From contig CAJTIY010000004.1 in assembly GCA_910576555.1 (NCBI GenBank), positions 1 through 64,000 of the forward strand: a stretch of 64,000 bases of DNA. The letters are read 5' to 3'. Positions 33,774-42,577 of the stretch are shown piece after piece. The notes beneath the pieces are model-generated. The model had not been told where the DNA came from and made no database searches. It saw only the letters and a list, made by a program, of their open reading frames with translations. Numbering within the stretch: position 1 is the stretch's first letter; every line of letters starts with the position of its first letter. Source of the stretch: an uncultured Alistipes sp. (GTDB lineage: Bacteria > Bacteroidota > Bacteroidia > Bacteroidales > Rikenellaceae). The position numbers and the translations under genes are program-made.

Positions 33774-35018
33774 TCATTCGTAACGGATCGTCTCCTCGGG
33801 CTTCACCGAGGCGATCGCCGAAGCGGGAAGGACCGAGAGGGCCACCACCGCCGCCAGCGCACCGGCATTGAGCGCCAGCCACCAGCCCCACCCGACGTCC
33901 ACGGGGACCACCGAGAGCAGATACCCCTCCGCATCGAGCCGCACGAGATGGAACGTCCCCTGCACGAAGCAGAGCCCCAGCCCCACGGCATTGCCCCACG
34001 CGGCGCCGCGCAGCGCCACGAAGGCCGCACGGTAGAGGAACAGCCGGCGCAGCACGCCGTCGGTCATGCCCAACGCCTTGAGCAGCCCGATCATGCGCAC
34101 GCGCTCGAAGACGAGGATCAGCAGCGCCGAGGCCATGTTGAAGAAGGCCACGGTCAGCATGATCGCCACGATCACCGCCGCATTGACATCGTGTGCCTTG
34201 AGCCAGTCGAAAACGTGGGGATAGAGCTCCTGCAGCGAGACGACCGAGAGGTTCTGCGTCTCGTCGCCGTCGTCGTAGAAGAGCCGCTCCCCGAGCTCGG
34301 CGGCGAAGGCTCCGGCCGCATCGAGGTCCGCGGCGCGGAGCTCGTAGCCCGTCACCTCGTCGGGCCCCCACTCCGAGAGCCGCTGCACGTTGCGGATGTC
34401 GGTAAGGGCCACCGCCGCATCCATTTCGTCCATGCCCGAGGCGTAGATGCCCGATATGCGGAACCGGTCGCGGCGCGGCGCGACGTCGCTCCCCACGAAG
34501 AGCATCTCCACGCGGTCGCCCACGCCGAGCGCCAGCCGCTCGGCCATCGTGCGCGAGAGCAGCACGTCCTTCGTGCGCACCGTATCGCCGATGCGCGGCA
34601 GCTCGCCCGCCACGAGGCTCTCGCCGAAGAAGGCGAGGTCGTACTCCGGACCTATGCCCTTGAGCACCGTCTCCTCGACCGCGTCGGCCGTGCGCACGAT
34701 ACCGCCGCACAGGGCATAGGGCGCCGCCGCGACATACCCCGGCACGGAGGCGATCAGCTCCTCGAGCCGCTCCGTGCGCAGCACCGGGTGGGCGTCGAGC
34801 GTCCCGACGCTCCGCCGATCGGTCACCACGGCGTGGGCCGAGAGCCCCGAGAGGCGGTAGGCGATCTCGCGCTTGAAGCCCATGACCACGGCCAGCGTTA
34901 CGATCATCACCGCCACGCTCACCGCCACGGCGCCCACGGCGATGCGCTCCATCACCCCGGAACGGTTTCCCGGAGCGGATCGTGCCGTACGGCGTGCGAT
35001 GAAAAAGGCGAGGTCCAC
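33774..35018 (-). CDS. FtsX/LolCE-like ABC transporter permease
   Basis: A 414-aa inner-membrane protein of the MacB/FtsX/LolC-E permease type: one N-terminal transmembrane segment (VAVSVAVMIVTLAVVMGF), a large periplasmic domain (~50-270), and three C-terminal transmembrane helices with the conserved FERVRMIGLLKALGMTDGVLRRLF segment. The likely start is GTG at 35018 (VDLAFFIARR), which matches the conserved beginning of Bacteroidota homologues; no ATG exists nearby in frame. Probably works with a LolD-type ATPase encoded elsewhere in lipoprotein release or envelope transport. First gene of the menG/SPOR unit. Confidence 0.88.
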   Translation of the reverse strand: MDLAFFIARRTARSAPGNRSGVMERIAVGAVAVSVAVMIVTLAVVMGFKREIAYRLSGLSAHAVVTDRRSVGTLDAHPVLRTERLEELIASVPGYVAAAPYALCGGIVRTADAVEETVLKGIGPEYDLAFFGESLVAGELPRIGDTVRTKDVLLSRTMAERLALGVGDRVEMLFVGSDVAPRRDRFRISGIYASGMDEMDAAVALTDIRNVQRLSEWGPDEVTGYELRAADLDAAGAFAAELGERLFYDDGDETQNLSVVSLQELYPHVFDWLKAHDVNAAVIVAIMLTVAFFNMASALLILVFERVRMIGLLKALGMTDGVLRRLFLYRAAFVALRGAAWGNAVGLGLCFVQGTFHLVRLDAEGYLLSVVPVDVGWGWWLALNAGALAAVVALSVLPASAIASVKPEETIRYE

Positions 35019-35064
35019 GACTCCGATTTTGCTGAAATTCCATGCAAAGTAAACCAAAATTTCG

Positions 35065-35072
35065 TATTTTTG
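35065..35072 (+). promoter_or_regulatory. -7 element of the SDR gene
   Basis: TATTTTTG, 30 bp before the SDR ATG; no matched -33 found. Confidence 0.5.
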
Positions 35073-35102
35073 CCCGATCAAGCCGACATTTATCCGACAT
35101 TT

Positions 35103-35855
35103 ATGGAAAAACGGGCACTCATCACGGGCGCGACATCGGGCATCGGACGCGCCACGGCGCTGCGCCTCGCCGCGCTGGGTTACGACATCGTCGCCACGGG
35201 CCGCCGCACGGAGCGGCTCGCCGCACTCCGCGCGCAGATCGAGGCCGCGGGCGGCCGTTGCACGATCCTTGCGTTCGACGTCCGGTCGGAGGAGGAGGTC
35301 CGCCGCCTGCTCGGACCGCTCGACGGGATCGACCTGCTGGTCAACAACGCCGGGCTGGCCGCGGGTCTCGAACACATCGACGCGGGCGACACGGCCGACT
35401 GGGACGCGATGATCGACACCAACGTCAAGGGGCTGCTCTACGTCACGCGCACGATCGCGCCGAAGATGGTCGCGGCGGGCCGCGGCCACATCGTCAACAT
35501 CGGTTCGATCGCCGGCACGGAGCCCTACGAGAACGGCGCGGTCTACTGCGCCTCGAAACACGCCGTGCACGCCCTCTCGCAGGCGATGCGCGCCGACCTG
35601 CTGGCCGCGGGCGTCCGCGTGACGGAGATCCGTCCCGGCATGGTCGAGACCGAGTTCTCGCAGGTGCGGTTCCACGGCGACAGGGAGCGCGCCGCGCGGG
35701 TCTACGACGGAGTCGAACCCCTCACCGGCGACGACATCGCCGAGGCGATCGCGTGGGTCGTGCAGCTGCCCGCCCGCATGAACGTCAACGATCTGGTACT
35801 GATGCCCGCGCAGCAGGCCGGCGCCTACTACACGGTGCGCAAGCCGCGCCCGTAA
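35103..35855 (+). CDS. SDR family NAD(P)-dependent oxidoreductase (YdfG-like)
   Basis: A 250-aa classical short-chain dehydrogenase/reductase. Cofactor motif TGATSGIG (residues 8-15), NNAG at 81-84, and catalytic Ser135, Tyr148 and Lys152 (YCASK). GRRTERL after strand 2 suggests preference for NADP. The sequence resembles YdfG-type 3-hydroxy acid dehydrogenases acting on serine, allo-threonine or malonic semialdehyde; substrate not proven. It is transcribed divergently from the FtsX-like permease. Confidence 0.93.
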   Translation: MEKRALITGATSGIGRATALRLAALGYDIVATGRRTERLAALRAQIEAAGGRCTILAFDVRSEEEVRRLLGPLDGIDLLVNNAGLAAGLEHIDAGDTADWDAMIDTNVKGLLYVTRTIAPKMVAAGRGHIVNIGSIAGTEPYENGAVYCASKHAVHALSQAMRADLLAAGVRVTEIRPGMVETEFSQVRFHGDRERAARVYDGVEPLTGDDIAEAIAWVVQLPARMNVNDLVLMPAQQAGAYYTVRKPRP

Positions 35856-35950
35856 ACCGCGAACACGCAAATCCCGCTCCGCCGAGCGGCTCCGGACCCC
35901 GGAGCGGCGGAACGGCCCCCTGATACAGATTCACACAACACAGACACACC

Positions 35951-36712
35951 ATGATGCAACCGCTCATCGTCCTGCTTCAGGCAGGCTACCACAGCTCCTC
36001 CCACGCCGCGCGCTACGACGCCGCGACGATGGGCATGTTCGTGCTGATCATCGTGATCGGCATCGCCGGTTATGCCGTGCAGGCACGGCTCCAATCGGTC
36101 TTCCGCAAGTATTCGAAGGTGCAGTTCCCCGGCGGCCTGACGGGCGCCGAGGTAGCCGAGAAGATGCTGCGCGACAACAACATCCACAACGTCCGCGTCA
36201 CCCACGTCAAGGGCCACCTGACCGACCACTTCAACCCGAAGACCATGACCGTGAACCTGAGCGACGCGGTCTATGCGTCGACGAGCGTCGCCGCGGCGGC
36301 CGTCGCCGCCCACGAATGCGGCCATGCCGTGCAGCACGCCCGCGACTACGCACCGCTGACGCTCCGCTCGCAGCTGGTTCCCGTCGTGCAGTTCGCCTCG
36401 TCGGCCGCCACGTGGGTCATCATCCTCGGACTGGTGATCCTCGCCTCGACGCAGAACGAGCTGCTCTGCTGGATCGGCGTGGGCATGATCGCCATGACGG
36501 CGCTCTTCTCGCTCGTGACCCTGCCGGTCGAGTACAACGCCTCGGCCCGCGCGCTCGAATGGCTCCGGGTCAGCCGCACGATGCAGGGCGAACAGCTCGT
36601 GCAGGCCAAGCAGGCCCTCGACTGGGCCGCCCGCACCTACCTCGTGGCCGCTTTGAGCGCCGTCGCTTCGGTGCTCTACTACATCTTCCTGATCCTCGGA
36701 CGCCGCGATTAG
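35951..36712 (+). CDS. zinc metallopeptidase, YugP family
   Basis: A 253-aa membrane metallopeptidase (neutral zinc metallopeptidase, YugP type). It has an N-terminal hydrophobic helix (~28-42), the catalytic motif HECGH at residues 121-125 (AAHECGHAVQHA), VEYNASARAL as the probable third-ligand region, and two to three further hydrophobic helices. Substrate unknown. It heads a plus-strand cluster: the SGNH gene starts 4 bp after its stop. Confidence 0.93.
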   Translation: MMQPLIVLLQAGYHSSSHAARYDAATMGMFVLIIVIGIAGYAVQARLQSVFRKYSKVQFPGGLTGAEVAEKMLRDNNIHNVRVTHVKGHLTDHFNPKTMTVNLSDAVYASTSVAAAAVAAHECGHAVQHARDYAPLTLRSQLVPVVQFASSAATWVIILGLVILASTQNELLCWIGVGMIAMTALFSLVTLPVEYNASARALEWLRVSRTMQGEQLVQAKQALDWAARTYLVAALSAVASVLYYIFLILGRRD

Positions 36713-36716
36713 GCCG

Positions 36717-38459
36717 ATGGAACACCGCACGCCCGAACAGGACCGCACCCGCACGAGCCGCTTCGCAGCCACGGCGCTCCTCGTCGTACTCGCCGCCGTG
36801 AGCTTCATTCCGCCGCAGACGATCTGCGGCATCGAGCTGCGGCGCGCCAACATCCTCGCCGACCTGATGGTCTTCGAGGAGGCCGAAGCGGAGGCCGCCG
36901 AAGCCGCCGAGCCGGCATTGTTCGACGAGGAGGAGTTCCGCGTCGACCTCACGGAGGTCGCCGAGCGAATCGCCGCCGACACGCTGCCGCAGCCGGTGCA
37001 GATCACCTTCGAGTGGAACACTCGCGAGGCTTGCGACACGACCGCGATCGCGGCCGACACGCTGCAGCGACCGCTCCCCGTCGTCGCGACGCCGCGGCCC
37101 GACGTCGACAGCGCCGCGCTGCGCCGCCGCACCGACACGACGCGTCTCCACGCCGCACTGATCCCGATCGAGGATTTCGACACCACGGGCACGAGCCGCT
37201 TCACGGCCTTCTGCGAGGCGCTGCTCGACGGCGAACGCCCCGTGCGCATCGCCTTCCTCGGCGACTCGTTCGTCGAGGGCGACATCCTCACGGCGGACCT
37301 GCGCGAACTGCTTCAGATGCGCTACGGCGGCGGCGGCACGGGCTTCGCCCCGATGGCCTCGCCCCTGACGGGCTTCCGCCGCACGGTGAGCACGCAGTCG
37401 CGCGGCTGGACCGCCTACAACATCATGCAATACAAGTCGGTGCCGCAGGCGCTCCGCGACCGCTTCTACCTCTCGGGCTGGGTCTGCCAGCCCGCCGACG
37501 GAGCCTCGACCCGCTGGGCCTGCACCGACGCCCGCAAGCGCCTCGACCGCTGCAACACGGCCCGCATCCTCTTCGTCAGCCGCGAGGATAGCCGCGCGGA
37601 GGTGGTGCTCAACGACGGCGCACGCCGCACGTTCGAGATCGAGGGCGACCCCGCCGTGCGGCAGATCGTCGTGCGCGACGACAGCATCCGCTCGCTGACG
37701 TTCCGCCTGCTCTCGGGAGCCGCGGGCACGGTGGGCTACGGCGCGATCTTCGAAGAAGACGCGGGCGGCGGCGTCTGCGTCGACAACTACTCGATCCGCA
37801 GCAACAACGGACAGGCGATGTTCCGCACCGATCCGTCGGTCAACGCCCAGATCGACGCCCTGCTGTCGTACGACCTCGTCGTGCTGCAGTACGGACTCAA
37901 CATCATGCAGTCGGGCGTGAAGGGCTACGGCGGCTACGGGGCGCAGATCGAGAAGATGATCGCCTACGTGCGCGAATGCTTCCCCGGGGCGGCGGTGCTC
38001 GTGATGGGCGTCAGCGACCGCTCGGTGCGAACCGACGGCGGCTTCGAGCCGATGGACGCCATCCCCTACATGACCGCCTGCCAGCGCCGTGCGGCGCAGC
38101 ATGCGGGCGCCGCCTTCTGGCCGACGGCCGAGGCCATGCGCTCGCTGGGCGGCATGGCGCAGTTCGTGCGCAACGGCTGGGCCGGCAAGGACTTCACGCA
38201 CATCAACTACGCCGGCGGCCGGCGTGTCGCCGAGCTGCTGTTCGACGCCGTCAACGCCCGCACGGCCGCGCTCCATGCGGCGCGCGAAGCCGAGGAGCGC
38301 CGCCGCCGGGCCGAGCAGAGCGTGCTCGACTCGCTGGGCCGCGTGCGGATCGAGGACCGGCTCCTGCCCGCGGCACCGCACGTCTTCGCCGTCGGACTTC
38401 CGACGATCGCGACCGACACGCCGCCCGCCCGTCCCGGCACCAAAAAGCACGCACGATGA
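36717..38459 (+). CDS. SGNH/GDSL hydrolase with N-terminal membrane anchor
   Basis: A 580-aa protein with one hydrophobic anchor (~18-33), a low-complexity acidic stretch (~54-72), and an SGNH hydrolase domain: block I GDS at 182-184 (AFLGDSFVEGD), block III-like VVLQYGLNIM, and a C-terminal KDFTHINYAGGR with the Asp/His pair. Such DltD/AlgJ/AlgX-like proteins transfer or remove acyl groups on extracellular polymers together with an MBOAT acyltransferase. The next gene is that MBOAT protein, overlapping by four bases (ATGA). Target polymer unknown. Confidence 0.88.
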   Translation: MEHRTPEQDRTRTSRFAATALLVVLAAVSFIPPQTICGIELRRANILADLMVFEEAEAEAAEAAEPALFDEEEFRVDLTEVAERIAADTLPQPVQITFEWNTREACDTTAIAADTLQRPLPVVATPRPDVDSAALRRRTDTTRLHAALIPIEDFDTTGTSRFTAFCEALLDGERPVRIAFLGDSFVEGDILTADLRELLQMRYGGGGTGFAPMASPLTGFRRTVSTQSRGWTAYNIMQYKSVPQALRDRFYLSGWVCQPADGASTRWACTDARKRLDRCNTARILFVSREDSRAEVVLNDGARRTFEIEGDPAVRQIVVRDDSIRSLTFRLLSGAAGTVGYGAIFEEDAGGGVCVDNYSIRSNNGQAMFRTDPSVNAQIDALLSYDLVVLQYGLNIMQSGVKGYGGYGAQIEKMIAYVRECFPGAAVLVMGVSDRSVRTDGGFEPMDAIPYMTACQRRAAQHAGAAFWPTAEAMRSLGGMAQFVRNGWAGKDFTHINYAGGRRVAELLFDAVNARTAALHAAREAEERRRRAEQSVLDSLGRVRIEDRLLPAAPHVFAVGLPTIATDTPPARPGTKKHAR

Positions 38460-39961
38460 TCCGCCCGGCCACCGACAACCTCCTCGCGCGTCTCGGGGAG
38501 CTGCTCGCCTACGACGCCTCGTCGCCGCTGATCTTCAGCAGCGGCCTCTTTCTGTTCCTCTTCGCCGGCTTCATGCTCGTCTACGGCGCGCTGCGCCGCG
38601 CGACGACGGCCCGCATCGTCTACGTGATCCTCTTCTCGCTCTACTTCTACTACAAGTCGAGCGGCATCTACTTCCTGCTGCTGATCTTCGCCGCAACGAG
38701 CGACTTCCTGATCGCCCGGGCGCTCCACCGCACGCAGCGGCAGGGGCTGCGGCGGCTGTGGGTAGCGGCGAGCGTGGCCGTGAACCTCGGCATGCTGGGC
38801 TACTTCAAGTACACCAACTTCCTCGTCGACATCGGCAACCAACTCTTCGGCGCCGGCTTCCTGCAGTTCCAAAACATCTTCCTGCCGGTCGGCATCTCGT
38901 TCTTCGTCTTCCAGTCGATGAGCTACACGATCGACATCTACCGCCGCCAGCTGGAGCCGCTGACCAACTGGTGCGACTACCTCTTCTACCTCTCGTTCTT
39001 CCCGCAGCTGGTCGCCGGCCCGATCGTCCGCGCCCGCGACTTCATCCCGCAGATCCGCCGCAATCCGGTGACGGTGACGCGCGAGATGTTCGGCACGGGG
39101 GTCTTCCTGATCCTCACGGGTCTGTTCAAGAAGGCGGTGCTCTCGGACTACATCTCGCTCAACTTCGTCGACCGCATCTTCGACGAGCCGCTGCTCTACT
39201 CGGGCTTCGAGTGCCTGATGGGTATCTACGGCTATGCGCTGCAGATCTATTGCGACTTCTCGGGCTACTCGGACATGGCCATCGGCATCGCCCTGCTGCT
39301 CGGCTTCCGTTTCCCGAAGAACTTCGACGCCCCCTACAAGTCGGCGACGATCACCGAATTCTGGCGCCGCTGGCACATCTCGCTCTCCTCGTGGCTGCGC
39401 GACTACCTCTACATCTCGCTCGGCGGCAACCGCAAGGGACGTGTGCGCACCTACGTGAACCTGCTCCTGACGATGCTGCTGGGCGGACTGTGGCACGGCG
39501 CCGCCGTGCGCTTCATCCTCTGGGGCGCGCTGCACGGCACGGCGCTGGCATTGCATAAGATGTGGCTCTCGGTCGTGCCGGGCGCCAAACCCGACGGGGC
39601 GCACATGCACTGGTGGAGCCGCATCGGGGGCATGCTGCTCACCTTCAACCTCGTCTGCTTCGGCTGGCTGATGTTCCGCGCCGAATCGATGCAGACCGTC
39701 GGGCTGATGCTCCACCAGATCTTCGAACACTTCAACGCCCCGATGATCCCGCAGGTCCTCGCCGGCTACACGAGCGTCTTCCTGCTCATCGGCCTCGGCT
39801 ACCTGCTCCACCTGCTGCCGGAGCGCGTCGACGCCACGGCCCAGCGGATCGTGACCCACGCCCCGGCCGCCCTGCAGATCGTGATGGCCGCCACGATGGT
39901 GTGGCTCGTCATGCAGGTCAAATCGAGCGACATCCAACCCTTCATCTACTTCCAATTCTGA
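38456..39961 (+). CDS. MBOAT family O-acyltransferase (AlgI/DltB-like)
   Basis: A 501-aa polytopic membrane protein with about ten helices. It carries the family signatures LPVGISFFVFQSMSYTIDIYR, FFPQLVAGPIVR, CDFSGYSDMAIG, FWRRWHISLSSWLRDYLYI and the histidine motif GGLWHGAAVRFILWGALHG. Members move acyl groups across the membrane for O-acylation of exopolysaccharide, peptidoglycan or teichoic acid. Its start overlaps the stop of the SGNH hydrolase gene (ATGA), supporting a joint acylation system. Confidence 0.95.
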   Translation: MIRPATDNLLARLGELLAYDASSPLIFSSGLFLFLFAGFMLVYGALRRATTARIVYVILFSLYFYYKSSGIYFLLLIFAATSDFLIARALHRTQRQGLRRLWVAASVAVNLGMLGYFKYTNFLVDIGNQLFGAGFLQFQNIFLPVGISFFVFQSMSYTIDIYRRQLEPLTNWCDYLFYLSFFPQLVAGPIVRARDFIPQIRRNPVTVTREMFGTGVFLILTGLFKKAVLSDYISLNFVDRIFDEPLLYSGFECLMGIYGYALQIYCDFSGYSDMAIGIALLLGFRFPKNFDAPYKSATITEFWRRWHISLSSWLRDYLYISLGGNRKGRVRTYVNLLLTMLLGGLWHGAAVRFILWGALHGTALALHKMWLSVVPGAKPDGAHMHWWSRIGGMLLTFNLVCFGWLMFRAESMQTVGLMLHQIFEHFNAPMIPQVLAGYTSVFLLIGLGYLLHLLPERVDATAQRIVTHAPAALQIVMAATMVWLVMQVKSSDIQPFIYFQF

Positions 39962-40001
39962 CCCTCCGCGCCGCAGCGCCCGGAACCCTCCTCCCAAGCC
40001 C

Positions 40002-40673
40002 ATGAATTGCGACCACGACCTCTTCCTCGCCCTGAATTTCGACGGCGGCCCGATGCTCGACCGCGCGATGCTCGCCGTCTCGGGAACACTGCTCTGGATT
40101 CCGCTCTACCTGCTGATCGTCTGGCTCGTCTGGCGACGCACGGGCGCGCGGGGCCTCGCGCTGTTCCTCCTGCTGACGGCAGCCGCGGTGGGGCTGTCCG
40201 ACATGGTCGCCGGCATCTTCAAGCACAACGGCCCTCTGGGCGGCCTGCTCCCGGACTTCGCGCCCCGCTGGCGCCCGATGTTCACCCCCTCGCTCGAAGG
40301 TCTCGACATCGCGCCCGACTCGCTGCGCGCGCTGCGCCGCATGACGCCCGAAGCGCTCGCCGCCGCGGGCTACGACCCCGCCGGATGGAACGTCCACGTC
40401 CCCGTCGAGGCGGTGAGCGGCCGCTACGGCACCGTCTCGGCGCATGCCGCCACGATCGCGGCGCTGTCGCTGCTCGCAGCCGCCACGATCCGCCGCCGCT
40501 GGTTCACGGCGCTGATCGTCTGCTGCACGACGCTGATCTGCTACTCGCGCATCTACCTCGCCAAACACTTCCCCGCTGACATCGCATGGGGCCTCGGCCT
40601 CGGGCTGCTGCTCGGCTGGGCGGCATGGCTCGCGCTGCGGCGGCTGACGAGCGTTCCGCGCCGTCGACCGTAA
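40002..40673 (+). CDS. PAP2 family phosphatase
   Basis: A 223-aa integral membrane phosphatase (type 2 phosphatidic acid phosphatase). Motif C1 is degenerate (KHNGPLGGLLPDFAPRWRP), C2 reads GTVSAHAAT instead of PSGH, and C3 is YSRIYLAKHFPADI with the catalytic-type Arg/His/Asp. Acts on lipid-linked pyrophosphates or phosphatidate derivatives; candidates include undecaprenyl pyrophosphate recycling or lipid A dephosphorylation. It follows the MBOAT gene by 40 bp, likely in the same operon. Confidence 0.88.
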   Translation: MNCDHDLFLALNFDGGPMLDRAMLAVSGTLLWIPLYLLIVWLVWRRTGARGLALFLLLTAAAVGLSDMVAGIFKHNGPLGGLLPDFAPRWRPMFTPSLEGLDIAPDSLRALRRMTPEALAAAGYDPAGWNVHVPVEAVSGRYGTVSAHAATIAALSLLAAATIRRRWFTALIVCCTTLICYSRIYLAKHFPADIAWGLGLGLLLGWAAWLALRRLTSVPRRRP

Positions 40674-40752
40674 GGCAGCCTGCGGCGGTCGCACGGCGAA
40701 CCTCCGCCGCCGGCCCCGGGCACCCTCTTTTCGCTTCTCCCGCGACCCCGCC

Positions 40753-40783
40753 TTTGATATTCCACCCTTTTTTCGTAATTTTG
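40753..40783 (+). promoter_or_regulatory. promoter of lysS
   Basis: TTTG (40753-40756), 19-bp spacer, TAATTTTG (40776-40783), giving a ~35-nt leader. Confidence 0.8.
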
Positions 40784-40823
40784 CGGGGAAAACCGAAACA
40801 TAGAAACAACGAAAGATACACGC

Positions 40824-42548
40824 ATGGCAATCGAACTCTCCGAACAGGAACAGCTGCGCCGTCAGTCGCTCAAGGCGCTGCGCGAGCTGGGCATCGAGCC
40901 CTATCCCGCCGCCCGCTACGAGGTGACCGCCACGGCACGCGACATCGCCGACAACTTCGACGCCGAGCAGGGTGCCTATCAGGATCTGCGCATCGCCGGC
41001 CGCATCATGTCGCGCCGCATCATGGGCAGCGCCTCCTTCTTCGAACTGCAGGACGCGACGGGCCGCATTCAGGTCTACATCCGCCGCGACGACATCTGCC
41101 CCGAAGGCGACCCGACGCTCTACAACACGGTATTCAAGAAACTGCTCGACATCGGCGACTTCGTCGGCGTGGAGGGCTTCGCCTTCCGCACCAACACGGG
41201 CGAGCTGTCGGTGCACTGTCGCCGCTTCACGGTGCTCTCGAAGTCGGTCCGTCCGCTGCCCGTGGTCAAGGAGAAGGACGGCAAGACGTTCGACGCCTTC
41301 ACCGATCCCGAGATCCGCTACCGCCAGCGCTACCTCGACCTCATAGTCAATCCGCAGGTCAAGGAGACCTTCGTCAAGCGGGCCAAAATCATGGCCACGA
41401 TGCGCTCCTTCTTCAACGAGCGCGGCTACCTCGAGGTCGAGACCCCGATCCTGCAGCCGATTCCGGGCGGCGCCTCGGCGCGTCCCTTCATCACGCACCA
41501 CAACTCGCTCGACGTCGACCTCTACCTGCGCATCGCTACGGAGCTCTACCTCAAGAAGCTGATCGTGGGCGGCTTCGACGGCGTCTACGAGTTCGGCAAG
41601 AACTTCCGCAACGAGGGCATGGACCGCACGCACAACCCCGAGTTCACCTGCATGGAGATCTACGTCGCCTACAAGGACTACAAGTGGATGATGGAGTTCA
41701 CCGAGCAGATGCTCGAACGCGTGGCTCTGGCCGTCAACGGCACGACGGAGGTCGAGATCGACGGCCGCAAGGTGTCGTTCAAGGCGCCGTTCCGCCGCCT
41801 GACGATGACCGACGCCATCCGCGAGAAGACCGGTTACGACATCACGGGCCAAACGGAGGAGCAGCTGCGCGAAGCGTGCAAGCATCTCGGCGTCGAGACC
41901 GACGAAACGATGGGCAAGGGCAAGCTCATCGACGCCATCTTCGGCCACTACTGCGAAGAGGAGCTCATCCAGCCCACGTTCGTCTGCGACTACCCGATCG
42001 AGATGTCGCCGCTGTGCAAACGCCACCGCGACAACGCCGATCTGACGGAGCGCTTCGAGCTCTTCGTCAACGGCAAGGAGCTCTGCAACGCCTACTCGGA
42101 GCTCAACGACCCGATCGACCAGCTGGAGCGTTTCCAAGAACAGCTGCGCCTCTCGGAGAAGGGCGACGACGAGGCGATGTTCATCGACATGGACTTCGTG
42201 CGCGCGCTCGAATACGGCATGCCCACCTGCTCGGGCATGGGTATCGGCATCGACCGTCTGACGATGTTCCTGACGGGCGAGACCTCGATTCAGGACGTGC
42301 TCTTCTTCCCGCAGATGCGTCCCGAGAAGAAGGTCGTGGCCGACGCTGCGGAGTGCTATACGGCCATCGGAGTACCCGAGGAGTGGGTTCCCGTGCTGCA
42401 GAAGATGGGCTACATCACGGTCGGCTCGCTCAAGAAGCTCGCCCCCGGGAAGTTCTTCAACGAACTCTGCGGCTTCAACAAGAAAAACAAGCTCGGCCTG
42501 AAGGCCCCCTCGATGGAGGAGGTCAAGCGCTGGTGCGAGGCCGAATGA
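40824..42548 (+). CDS. lysS: lysyl-tRNA synthetase (class II)
   Basis: Attaches lysine to tRNA-Lys. The 574-aa protein has an N-terminal OB-fold anticodon-binding domain (~50-165), then the class II core: motif 1 around RSFFNERGYLEVETPIL, motif 2 EFGKNFRNEGMDRTHNPEFTCME, and motif 3 GMGIGIDRLTMFLT. A C-terminal extension of ~70 aa (ending ...KNKLGLKAPSMEEVKRWCEAE) is typical of Bacteroidota LysS. The perfect promoter upstream supports the ATG at 40824. Confidence 0.97.
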   Translation: MAIELSEQEQLRRQSLKALRELGIEPYPAARYEVTATARDIADNFDAEQGAYQDLRIAGRIMSRRIMGSASFFELQDATGRIQVYIRRDDICPEGDPTLYNTVFKKLLDIGDFVGVEGFAFRTNTGELSVHCRRFTVLSKSVRPLPVVKEKDGKTFDAFTDPEIRYRQRYLDLIVNPQVKETFVKRAKIMATMRSFFNERGYLEVETPILQPIPGGASARPFITHHNSLDVDLYLRIATELYLKKLIVGGFDGVYEFGKNFRNEGMDRTHNPEFTCMEIYVAYKDYKWMMEFTEQMLERVALAVNGTTEVEIDGRKVSFKAPFRRLTMTDAIREKTGYDITGQTEEQLREACKHLGVETDETMGKGKLIDAIFGHYCEEELIQPTFVCDYPIEMSPLCKRHRDNADLTERFELFVNGKELCNAYSELNDPIDQLERFQEQLRLSEKGDDEAMFIDMDFVRALEYGMPTCSGMGIGIDRLTMFLTGETSIQDVLFFPQMRPEKKVVADAAECYTAIGVPEEWVPVLQKMGYITVGSLKKLAPGKFFNELCGFNKKNKLGLKAPSMEEVKRWCEAE

Positions 42549-42565
42549 TCCGCATACGTACGATA

Positions 42566-42573
42566 AAAGGAGG
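42566..42573 (+). promoter_or_regulatory. strong Shine-Dalgarno sequence deciding the phosphoesterase start
   Basis: AAAGGAGG four bases before the ATG at 42578. Such a complete SD is rare in Bacteroidota, where starts usually have A-rich leaders. It favours the ATG at 42578 over the ATG at 42545 that overlaps the lysS stop. Confidence 0.8.
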
Positions 42574-42577
42574 AGAG

